Positions 23,218-33,250 of a stretch of DNA of 64,000 nt are shown piece after piece. The stretch covers positions 1 to 64,000 of the forward strand of contig JAQOTA010000038.1 of assembly GCA_029532415.1 (NCBI GenBank). Direction: 5' to 3'. Source of the DNA: Marasmius tenuissimus. Taxonomy: Eukaryota > Basidiomycota > Agaricomycetes > Agaricales > Marasmiaceae. Numbering within the stretch: the stretch's first letter is position 1; the number at the start of each line of letters is the position of its first letter. The notes below the pieces were generated by a model, which did no database searches, was not told the DNA's origin, and worked only from the letters and a program-made list of their open reading frames with translations. Both the position numbers and the translations under genes were made by a program.

Positions 23218-23991
23218 CCACAAAGGGTGAAGCTGAGATGAGGGACGGGAGAGATGGGTTAGTTGAGAACATGATTGTGATGGGTCGCCCGAGTTGTGTG
23301 TAGAATTCAAACTTCATGGGGGGTGAGGAGTGTACAGTATACATTTTTATTTGATCTATTTTTCTATTGTAACGATAATCTATGCATTCGGATCTCAAAG
23401 CGGTGTATCTCTCGAGTAGGCTAGAGTACCCACCAAGGTTCGCTAGAGGAAACGAAGTTGGTTGGCACAGCCGCGGATAAACGAGAAACTTGCCTGAAAG
23501 TTACTCGCGCTCTCTGAATCCAAAGTAGCGCCGTAGTTCTGTCGAGAGGCGCTTACTTAGACGCTCAAACGTTGAACCGAAACCACCACCTACCTGCAGA
23601 ACGACAGCGATTTCCTCCAATAACCCTCTTCCATATACCATCCCCCCGTTCTTCTACCTCTCTGCAAGATTGGCCCCCAGTTTCCAATTTGACTGTGTGG
23701 TTCGTGCCAAGCAACAAGTGGCGCAGAAATCAATAATCATGACGTTCATGCCCATTGGGTTTTGAGTTTCTCGATCCGGTTTGAGGTCATCGAGAGAAGA
23801 TTTTTGTCATTGATGGCAAGGCACAGGCCAAGAGCGGGCCTCGAAATTCTTCCTTCCTTCCTGACACCTCGATATTCAATGCTCCACAAAAGTGTGGCCG
23901 TCTTGGCCAATTTTATTCAATGGTTTGCCTGGACTCAGGTCAAGATAGTTTTTGGCAACATTGCCATGTGGGAGTGAGTAGCACCTCCATG
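23218..23991. other. intergenic, first copy of the duplicated spacer
   Basis: Spacer between the DUF2306-like gene and esterase 1. It is matched, with substitutions, by 26820-27244 and 28096-28450, showing that it belongs to the tandemly duplicated block. No gene of its own. Confidence 0.5.
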
Positions 23992-23999
23992 CATAAAAG
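23992..23999 (+). promoter_or_regulatory. TATA-like box of esterase 1
   Basis: cataaaag lies 58 bases before the ATG at 24050 and is conserved at the same distance in the duplicate (28452-28459). Confidence 0.45.
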
Positions 24000-24049
24000 C
24001 CTTCAGTAAACTGACATCCAAGCCTCTGTTTCTCCACCTCTCAAAGCCC

Positions 24050-26238
24050 ATGAACAAACTCAAAACTTCCATTATCCTTATCCTCATCTCCGCAGGGCTC
24101 GTTTTTGCCGATGACCCAAGCACAATCACACTCAAGACAACTTCAGGAGAGTTGCAAGGCGTCGAACAGGACGGCAGTGAGTATCTCCACCGATTAATGT
24201 CAGTTCATGCCGTTGACCCGATTCGCAGTGATATCATTCAAGGGAATCGTGCGTTTGCCCTCGACAGTTGTGAAGATAGGGCCCACATTCACACCTCATA
24301 ATTAGCGCTACGCCCAGCCCCCAATTGGAGAAAGACGTTGGCAACCTCCTCTCCCGTTTGCGTCAAATGACACGGCGGACGCGACAAAGTTGGGGCCTTC
24401 GTGTATTCAGCAGTTTGCATATGCAAGTGCCAACGAGACGAGACAAATAATCAACAATCCTCCACCTCCAGAGGACGAAGATTGCTTATACTTGCGAGTC
24501 TCCCCAACTTGGAACCTAGTTGCGTACTGATTCTTTCGCGTACCTAGGAACGTTTGGGCACCTTCACTGTCGGAATCGGACACTGAGTCGTCACCCGAAA
24601 AGAAGCCTGTCGTGGTCTGGATATACGGAGGGTGCGTTCAAGGTTGCGCTTTCTCTTCCGAATAATGTAGAATATCTGCAGAGCTCTCGCATTTGGAACC
24701 GCCTCACTCGCACTCTACGATGGCAAATCTCTCGTAGAGAGTCAAGATATCGTATTTGTTTCGTTCAACTACCGGACGAACGTCTTTGGATTTCCGGCTG
24801 CCCCAGAGCTCCCGGTTGCGGGCAATAATCTTGGGCTTATGGATCAGGATTTGGCGTTGGATTGGGTACAGACGAATATCGAGAAATTTGGTGGGGATCC
24901 GGAGAGGGTTACCATCATGGTGAGTTGACCCCAATCAGGGGCCTCCTAAATACGAGCTCATTATACGATAACCTAAAGGGCCAATCCGCTGGGGGTCTGT
25001 CAATCGCAACTGCTCTGACTCGCTATTCTGGTAACGATACCGCCAAACCACCGTTCCAAGCCGCCATCATGTTCTCACCCAATATCGGTATCGGGTTGTT
25101 AAACGCAACTCCAGAGCCCTTCAATAACTTCTCCACTGCGGTCGGGTGCACTCAAGAACCGGGCGACGAGAGGCTTGGGTGTCTGAAGAATGTCTCCGCC
25201 GATGTGATCAGTGAATATCTGAATGGGCCGGAAGCAAAATTTTTCTCTAGTGTAATTACAGATAAGTGAGTGTTAGATTGAGACGACGTTCATACTCTAC
25301 GGAATTGATTGCTGACCTTCCATCTGTTCTTGCTGTCGTCAGCGTCACGGTCTTCGGCTATCCTATTGAACGTATCGGTACTAACCAAAGTGCTCGAGTT
25401 CCCCTCATGTTGGGTAACACGAAAGACGAGGAAGGGCTACTGTACCAATTAGAGACGGGTGCAAAGACGCTGGGTGATATTCTTCAAAGTTTATTTGGAT
25501 CGGCAGCGCCCGATGAAGGGCTGGTGAGGGGGGTGTATCCTGGGTTGAACGACACGGAGATGATACCGGTAATTGCGAACGACGTGATGTATCAGTGGTA
25601 CGTTTCCAGTCGACTCTGAAGTGCTTGATGGGAGTAGCTTACGATGACCGATGACCACGGTCTATCCCCTCTCAACCAGTCCTGCGAATCTCTGGGCAAA
25701 TGCAACGGTCGCGTCTGGCATGACGGATGTCTACCGGTATATCTATGGTCCCGAAAGTGACTTCGTTCCTGGTTTTGAGGGTACGCCGCATGGAGCTGAA
25801 TGTAAGTGGTCTCGCGCGCCTTCCACACCAGCACCTCACTCACATATCACGCTCGTTCTCTCGTTACCATCTACACCGGCAATCTCGTAGTGCCTATTTT
25901 ATTCGGATACCTCAACCAAACCACTGCGAAACCAGAAGAGTTGGAGTTATCCAGGACGTTTCAAACTGTTGTTGGAAACTTTATCAAAAATCCCGCCGGC
26001 AGCGATGAGTCGTTACCTGCGCCAGGCTGGGTCAAGTATGGTGTGGACGCAAATCTGGCCAAGCTCGCGTTTGAGGGTAACGTCGAGATGGAAAATATTG
26101 CACAAATGGTGAAGAGCAGTGTCGTGGTGAGTAATTAGAGCTCTCGCTCCTCCAATCTGGACTCAATTTTGCGTTTTCGCTATCCAGGATGGGCCTTGTA
26201 AACTGTGGAATGAAATTTTACTTGCCGTGTCGCTGTAG
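24050..26238 (+). CDS. secreted type-B carboxylesterase/lipase, copy 1
   Basis: An alpha/beta hydrolase that cleaves carboxylic esters. Ten exons close in phase to 535 residues. A signal peptide (Met-Asn-Lys-Leu-Lys, hydrophobic core, Val-Phe-Ala) is followed by Gly-Ile-Arg-Tyr-Ala-Gln-Pro-Pro. Then come the early-disulphide region Glu-Asp-Glu-Asp-Cys-Leu, the oxyanion-hole part Ile-Tyr-Gly-Gly-Ala, and the nucleophile elbow Gly-Gln-Ser-Ala-Gly-Gly. The acid is in Lys-Asp-Glu-Glu-Gly and the histidine in Thr-Pro-His-Gly-Ala-Glu, so the Ser-Glu-His triad is complete. The intron at 24494-24547 uses a GC donor (gcgagt), shared with copy 2. Compared with copy 3 it lacks one intron, after Tyr-Ile-Tyr-Gly. 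The natural substrate cannot be told from sequence. Confidence 0.93.
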
Positions 26239-26490
26239 CGAGGCCGCCAACTTCTGTGAGTGAACCTTGCCATTGACCTAATGTTGATTGTGACCCATTA
26301 TGTTTATTATTCAGAGTATAGCACGATTTGATAATGACTGTCATGATATTTAATCAAGCTTTTGGAATGCATAAGTCGCGATACTGGCCCAAGTTTGGCC
26401 CTCGGGGCAGAGGCCGGGCCAGATTCCAGTGGATAGGTGTTGGATTTTGAATTACCGAGGGAGTTTGAAAGCAATGTCCGAGATTTTTTG
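26239..26490. other. 3' flank of esterase 1, end of block A
   Basis: Matches 30678-30938 downstream of esterase 2 (shared runs such as gcgatactggcccaagtttg and gaaagcaatgtccgag). It defines the right end of the duplication unit. Confidence 0.55.
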
Positions 26491-26819
26491 TTCAGATACT
26501 GGAGTTCTGAACCTAACAAGCCCGGCGACAAGCGTGTCGTCCGATGTTTTATGTACGACGAATTTGGGAAAGCCTTGGGGAAGTCCGCGTGTGGCCGTGT
26601 CACGCAACTTGCAAGGGATGGCGTTATGGATAGGGACGCTTCTCCACGTTATCGGGGTCGAAATATACGTACGTGCTTTTTGTTTCTATTCCTCTTTCCG
26701 ACGTTGACGTGAATACGGTTGGGCAGCTTCAAAGCACAGAACGAGCCAACACTGAGAAGATTGATTACACGCTTCAGCCGAAGCAGTCAAACCATTTGGC
26801 AATGTCGGGGTACCTCTGA
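26491..26819 (+). pseudogene. truncated DUF2306-like gene tail
   Basis: Copy of the last two exons of the gene at 21674-23217, starting in mid-exon at the duplication breakpoint. A one-base loss near 26540 and a seven-base gain near 26605 shift and then restore the frame. The transmembrane segment Met-Ala-Leu-Trp-Ile-Gly-Thr-Leu-Leu and the final exon up to its TGA survive. With no start, promoter or upstream exons it cannot be functional as such. Confidence 0.85.
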
Positions 26820-27244
26820 GCACAAGGGGTGAAACCTGGATGAAGCTGATATGAGGGACGGGAGAGATGGGTTACTTGGGGACATCATTTGAATAATTGT
26901 GATGGGTCGCCCGAGTCACATATGCGTAGAATTTGAATTCCATGGGGAGTGAAGAGTGGGGCCTACAGTATACATTTTCAATGTTTGATCCGTTTTTCCA
27001 TTGTAACAATTATCTATGCATCCGGATCTCATGGCAGTGTATCTCTCGAGTAAGCTAGAGCACCTACCAAGGTCTGCTAGAGGAAACGAAGTCGGTCAGT
27101 GGCGCATAAACGGGAAACCTGACCGAAAGTCGCTCACGCTTCCCAGTGCCGTAGTTCCGCCGCAAAGCGCCTACTTAAGCGCTCAAACGTTGAACCGAAA
27201 CCACCACCTACTTGAAGCACGACAGTGATTCCCTCCCATAGTCC
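26820..27244. other. spacer of block B before the inserted DNA
   Basis: Second copy of 23218-23630. Similarity to block A runs to about 27244, then breaks and resumes near 28096. Confidence 0.5.
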
Positions 27245-28095
27245 TCTATCTGCCCATAACCTTGGTCGCCGCCTTACGCGGCACGGCCCGCTACTGAAAT
27301 GTCAATGACTGTACTGTAGCAAGGCCTCAAATAACAGTTTACAATCCTATGGAAGACTCAAATTGGGATACAGATCATGGATTTACCATACAGCTTATAG
27401 TACAGGGCCCAGGCCTGACTCCTGAGGGCTTTGGAAGCAACTCCATTGATATTGTGCCTGTTTTTTGGTACTGTGATGAGTCAGATACACTCATGAACAT
27501 GCTAGTCAGATGTTGAGTACGAATGCTAACAGAGAGCATTACTCGTCGCCCGGCCTTTGGCCGGCTCCTCGTAATTACCCAAAGTTAAAATTGGAGTCTC
27601 TAACGGCTCTCGAAGACGCTGTGCTTGAGAGGTGCATGATGGTTATCATCATGCTGAATCTTGGTCCGAGTAGCAGCTTCTGAGTGCTTAAGAAGACCCA
27701 ACAGAAAGCTGCGCTGTGGCAGAGTCGTCCAGGCCAGCGAGGGACAGCGCTTATAAACAGCATGAGCGGCGCTTAAAAGATTGACATGGCGCTTAACGGG
27801 CTGACATGGCGCCAATTTTTGTCGCGCCAAGCCTCACCGACTGAATGGGCGAGCTGTCATTCTTCCCCCTTGCATTGAGAGAAATTCAGTACGGAGTAGC
27901 GCTTAAATTTGTATGGATGGCGCTAGATTTGAGTGTTATGGCGCTTGGACGGCGCTTTCGAGGATGAACGGCGTCTGTTGGTCACGTTTTGGGCGCCAAA
28001 AGGCAGAATTCTCACGAAGCGAGCTTTTTTTTTTCACCATGGTAAATACCCTTCTACTTCCTTACGTCAGTAGCGGGAATATCACTTTTCAACTC
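27245..28095. mobile_element. about 0.85 kb insertion, probable decayed DNA element
   Basis: This DNA is present in block B and absent from block A at the matching place. Near its edges an 11-base sequence occurs in inverted form: CCCGCTACTGA at 27287-27297 and TCAGTAGCGGG at 28067-28077. The inner right half carries many copies of a GGCGCTT or GGCGCCAA motif (27748-27995), as subterminal transposase-binding repeats often look. An imperfect hairpin (attac..ggcc/ggcc..gtaat) lies at about 27536-27577. No transposase frame is present and no clear target duplication was found, so the class is unknown. Confidence 0.5.
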
Positions 28096-28451
28096 TTCCA
28101 TATACCATCCTCCCGTTCTTCTTCGAGGGCCTCTGTGCAAGGTTGCCCGACGGTTTTGACGCTGTGTTTCGTGCCAAGCAACAAATGGCGCAGAAGTCAA
28201 TGATCATGACGTTCGCGCCCGTTGGGTTATGAGTTTCTCAATCCGATTTGAGGACATTGAGTATTTGATGGCAAGGTACAGCACGGGCCAAGAACGGGCC
28301 TCGAAAATTCGTCTTCCCTGACCGACAGTTCGATATTCAATGCTCCACAAAGTGAGGCCGTCTTGGCCGATTTTATTCAATGATCCGCCTCGACTCAGGT
28401 CAAGACAGTTGTTGGCAACACTGCCATGTTGGAGTGAGTAACACCTCCATG

Positions 28452-28459
28452 CATAAAAG
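28452..28459 (+). promoter_or_regulatory. TATA-like box of esterase 2
   Basis: Same cataaaag motif and distance (58 bases) to the start codon as in copy 1. Confidence 0.45.
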
Positions 28460-28509
28460 CCCTCAGTGAACTGACATTCAAGCCTTTGTTTCTCCACCTC
28501 TCAAAGCCC

Positions 28510-30677
28510 ATGAACAAACTCAAAGCTTTCAGTATCCTTACCCTCGTCTCTGCGGCGCTCGTTGTTGCCGATGACCCAGGCACAATCACACTCAAGACGA
28601 CTTCAGGAGAGTTGCAAGGCATCGAACAGGACGGCAGTGAGTATCTCTACCGATTAATATCAGTTCATGCCGTTGACCCGATCTGCAGTGATATCATTCA
28701 AGGGAATCGTACGTTTGCCCTCGACAATCGCGAAGATAGGGTTCATATTCACACTTCATAACTAGCGCTACGCCCAGCCCCCAATTGGAGAAAGACGTTG
28801 GCAACCTCCTCTCCCGTTTGCGTCAAATGACACGGCGGACGCGACAAAGTTGGGACCTTCGTGTATTCAGCAGTTTGCGTATGCAAGTGCCAACGAGACG
28901 AGGCAATTGCTCAACAATCCTCCACCTCCAGAGGACGAAGATTGCCTATACTTGCGAGTCTCCCCGATTTTGGATTTGTTCGCGTGCTGATACAATTTCC
29001 ACGTACCCAGGAACGTTTGGGCACCTTCACTGTCGGAATCGGACACCGAGTCATCGCCCGAAAAGAAGCCTGTCGTGGTGTGGATTTACGGAGGGTGTGT
29101 TCAAGGCTGCTCTGTCTCTTCCGAAGATCTGAATGTAGAATATCTGCAGAGCTCTCGCATTTGGAACCGCCTCACTCGCACTCTACGATGGCAAATCTCT
29201 CGTAGAGAGTCAAGATATCGTATTTGTTTCGTTCAACTACCGGACGAATGTCTTTGGATTTCCAGCTGCCCCGGAACTTCCGGTTGCAAGCAATAACCTC
29301 GGGCTTATGGATCAGGATTTGGCGTTGGATTGGGTGCAGAGGAATATCGAGAAGTTTGGTGGGGATCCAGAGCAGGTTACCATCATGGTAAGTCGCCCTC
29401 ACTCACACCTGTCCCGTGTTCGAGCTCACCGGACAACGTTCCAAAGGGCCAGTCCGCTGGTGCTTTGTCAATAGCGACTGCTCTAACTCGCTATTCTGGT
29501 AACGATACCACCAAACCACCGTTCCAAGCCGCCATCATGTTCTCAGCTAACATCGGTGTCGGGTTATTGAGTGCAACCCCGGAGCCCTTCAATAACTTCT
29601 CCACTACCGTCGGGTGCACCCAGGAACCGGGCGACGAGAGGCTTGTGTGTTTGAAGAGCGTCTCCGCTGACGTGATTAGTGAGTATCTGAATGGGCCGGA
29701 GGCAAAATCATTCTCGAGTGTTACTACGGATAAGTGAGTATTAGATTGAGACGACGTTCACGCTCTACGGATTCAATTGCTGACCTTCTGCTGTCGTCAG
29801 CATCACGGTATTCGGTGATCCCATTAAACGTATCGGTGCCAACCCAAGTGCTCGAGTTCCCCTCATGTTGGGTAACACAAAGGACGAGGGGCTACTGTTC
29901 CAATTCGAGTCGGGTGCAAAGACGTTAGGCGATATCCTTCAAAGCTTATTTGGATCGGCAGCACCCGACGAAGAGCTGGTTAGGGGAGCGTATCCTGGCC
30001 TGAACGACACGGAGATGATACCGGTAATTGCGAGCCACTTGATATATCAATGGTACGTTTCCAGTTGACCGTGAAGTTCTTGATGAAAGTAGCTTACGAT
30101 GATCACGGTCTACCCCCTCTTAACCAGTCCTGCCAACCTCTGGGCAAACGCGACAGTCGCGTCTGGCATGACGGATGTCTACCGGTATATCTATGGTCCC
30201 AAGAGTAACTTCATTCCTGGATTTGAGGGCACACCGCATGCAGCTGAACGTAAGTGTCCTTGCCTTCCACACCAGATCTCACTCATGAATCACGTTCTTA
30301 CTCTCGTTATCATCTACGATCATGTAGTGCCCATTCTATTCGGATACCTCAACCAAACCACTGCGAAACCAGAAGAGTTGGAGTTATCTAGGACGTTCCA
30401 AACTGTTATTGGAAACTTCATCAAGAATCCCGCCGGCAGTGATGAATCGTTACCTGCGCCAGGCTGGGTCAAGTATGGAGAGGACGAAAACCTGGCCGAG
30501 CTCGCGTTTGAGGGTAACGTCGATATAGAAAATATTGCACAAATGGTGAAGAGCAGCGACGTGGTGAGTCATCGAAAAGTTCTCACTCCTCCAATTTGGA
30601 CTCAATTCTGTTTTTTCACTATTCAGGATGGGCCTTGTAAGCTGTGGAATGAAATTTTGCTTGCCATGTCGCTGTAG
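28510..30677 (+). CDS. secreted type-B carboxylesterase/lipase, copy 2
   Basis: Tandem duplicate of esterase 1, close to it throughout, with the same ten-exon layout and about 534 residues. The signal peptide, Gly-Gln-Ser-Ala-Gly-Ala nucleophile elbow, Lys-Asp-Glu-Gly acid motif and Thr-Pro-His-Ala-Ala-Glu histidine are intact. One Glu codon fewer than copy 1 follows the acid residue. Exon 3 also ends with a GC donor (gcgagt at 28954). No stop or frameshift was found, so both copies can be active. Small changes concentrate near Asn-Phe-Ser-Thr and the C-terminal half, which may alter substrate preference. It is preceded by the inserted DNA at 27245-28095, which may have changed its upstream control. 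Confidence 0.92.
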
Positions 30678-30938
30678 CGAGGCTACCAAATTCTGTAGAT
30701 GGACCTTGCCATTGACCTATTGTTAATTGTAACCCATTATATATATTATGAGGGTATAGCACGATTTTATAATGACTGTCATGAGCCTTAATCATTTCCT
30801 GGAATACATAATTGCGATACTGGCCCAAGTTTGGCCTTTGGGATAGAGGCCGTGCCAGATGCCGGTGGTGAAGCTAGGTAAAGGGTTGAGATTTGGATTA
30901 CCGAGGGAGTTTGAAAGCAATGTCCGAGGTTTTTTACG

Positions 30939-33250
30939 TTTGATATGCATAGTCAGTAACGGAAGCGTATCCCTCGTACTTACTCAGGGAAGTGGGTCCT
31001 GATGGATGCATCTTCGCGAGAATGCCTGTCACATATTAGCAAAGACGTGACTAGTCACTTTTTTTTTCATCCTAAACCACCATAAATGAGGACCGTAATC
31101 AGCACTTCTCTTCCTCTATTTACTCGGGAAGATCGAGATTTATGTCAATGCTTTTGGTTTTCATTCCTGTCCTCGCCTCTGATACGGAATACTGTCCGCA
31201 GCACCTCGAATGGCATCCATAACTAGCCATAACCATTCTAATCTCTGGAGCCTACCTGCTTCTTCGAGGTTTCCTTGGACCTAATGTATGAGGTAGGTGA
31301 GCTTATTGTCCCGACTGGGCGAATTGAATGATAGATCGGTTCTGGTACATACGAACTGACGCCAGGCCTCATGGTAGCTTCAGCATTGGCGAATATCAGA
31401 CAGGTCGCAGCTTGAACTGGCTGTTACACTTTCTGCAATCAACTTCGTGCGCCGACCGAGCTCCAGCTATGAAGAAGAGGGGGTGCTCTATGGGGAAGCC
31501 TTAACTGCGATACGAGTAGTTCCGGAGACTTAGGACGGAAGGGATGTACCAGATTGGGAGCCGGACGGCGTTGATGATTTTCCATCAGTGTACCCAACAG
31601 AGTACGTGGGTACCCCATCAACAACCCAAGCAATCTGAACGTCAGCGAACAGCTATCTCTCCTACGACATGTGCTCGGTTTTCCATCCATACTCACTTCA
31701 AGGCCGACTATTTGCGCTCCTTTCAAGTCGGTTACAGTGAACAGGAGAAAGAGTTCAACTCGGCCGAAGGCTCGTTCAAGTATCCTCACGGTAAGTCTTG
31801 TCGAATGTGTCTTTTTGGATCATCATGGTTTCCTCTTGGCTCGGATCTTTTGTGTAGTTCGAAAGAGGGGAGTTTTGAAGTCAAGTGATGCTTCCAACCC
31901 GATTCCAGCCCGCCCCAGCACCCGTCCAACCGACGGCGAAATGCGAATTCCATTTGGTCCTGTTAAATCACGGTGATATCAGGGTTCCGAGCAGTGGTTT
32001 CTACCTATACTTATTTCCGTTTGGAATGTGGGCCGAAATGAAATCTTCCTTGCGTGAGCATGTCTTGACAGCACAACTTCTCCGTACGCTCGATGGGTAC
32101 AACAATCGGGAGAACATATGACCATGTGGAGTACGTACTTTAGGCCACTTCTGCACGCCAGCCGTGGACTCCAACTATCCAAGGTTCTCGTGCCCAGATC
32201 AGTGAAATTCGTAATGTGGAAGAGGCCCCGGCGTCGGAAGACCCTTCCTCAGTCGAGCTGTTCACTTCATCACCTCAGCTGCCGCTTTCCCCTCATCCAA
32301 ATTTTGTCATGTCTACCTCTTGAATGACACTATCCTCAGCCAGATGTCCTTAGTGCTCACGGTCTACAGCGCCGAATCTCGAGACATCGAACTTCAACCA
32401 AGAGGTCAGTCTTCCGTTCTCTTCATCGCATTGATGTTGTCATTTATAATCGAACTCCCGTAGACTCGATCCCTCGAGCCTCAGGTTCAGAAGCCCCCCG
32501 CTGGTATTGTTGTCGGTGCCACTGACTCATTGACTGGGACGAAATCGGATTCGAGGCCACGTTATTCAGCAGGAAGGCGCTCGTCTGAGCGCTCGACACC
32601 GTCTTGTCTCCTGCCACCATGTCAGTCCGCGATCGTGATATTCTTGATCTGCTTAGTCGCTTGACGTTGGGGTCTTCCACCTCCGCGACTGGAATAACGG
32701 CTCGAAGCGCAACTTTTTTCTCATCTTTGACCAGTATCATCCGTGCTCTCACGAACACAAGCGGGGCAATGATAGACGTCTTTTGGACGCTTTGTCGTAC
32801 ACAATCGGTCGAACGTGGAGTCGTATGAGATGATTGAGAATGTATTTGGGGTTACTGAGCGACCATTCCAGATGCCAGAGGTGAGTGCAAAAACTTCCTT
32901 TTCAGTTGAAACGCGCTGCCACTGACTTCATAAACGTCAGGATTCCTTGGAGAGTCTTCGGAGTCGGTACCTGAGCAATTACCGGATGTCGAGCAATTCA
33001 CAGGCGGGAGCTTTGTTGGTGAGCACATTCATATCCTTACGTGCACATGCCATCGTCTCATATGGGCTCTGTCATTGCACCCTTCTCATCTCTGGCGTTC
33101 ATGTGTTTAAATGAATCCAGTATTTCTAGCATCTTTCCCAGCAAGTGTCAACACCTGACGGATATGTGATCAAGCTCCGGATGGCCAGCCTCATATATGA
33201 GGTAGACATCCTCTCATCGATGTCCGTGTCCGTGCACGGCTTTCCCAGCA
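30939..33250. other. intergenic with unassigned coding-like pieces
   Basis: No recognised gene. Several plus-strand pieces between about 31680 and 33020 look as if they were once exons. One ends at a good donor near 31791. Another reads Phe-His-Leu-Val-Leu-Leu-Asn-His-Gly (31950-32110). A third, near 32818-32880, ends in a gtgagt donor and joins one starting Asp-Ser-Leu-Glu-Ser at 32941. I could not join them into one frame, and a +1 shift seems needed near 32800. A degenerate gene of unknown family is possible. Confidence 0.35.

Larger units (their letters stand above)
22897..30938 (+). repeat. head-to-tail segmental duplication
   Basis: Block A (about 22897-26490) and block B (about 26491-30938) are copies in direct order. 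Each starts at the same point in the DUF2306-like exon (cagacactggggttctgaac / cagatactggagttctgaac) and ends with gaaagcaatgtccgag followed by a T-run. Each contains the membrane-protein tail, a spacer, one complete carboxylesterase and its 3' flank. B is longer because of about 0.85 kb of extra DNA at 27245-28095. Intron positions and splice types are preserved between the copies. Confidence 0.9.

Noticed and set aside
26429..26712. Two overlapping frames of about 91 codons as a new gene
   Set aside because: Both are readings of the truncated duplicate of the DUF2306-like gene tail.
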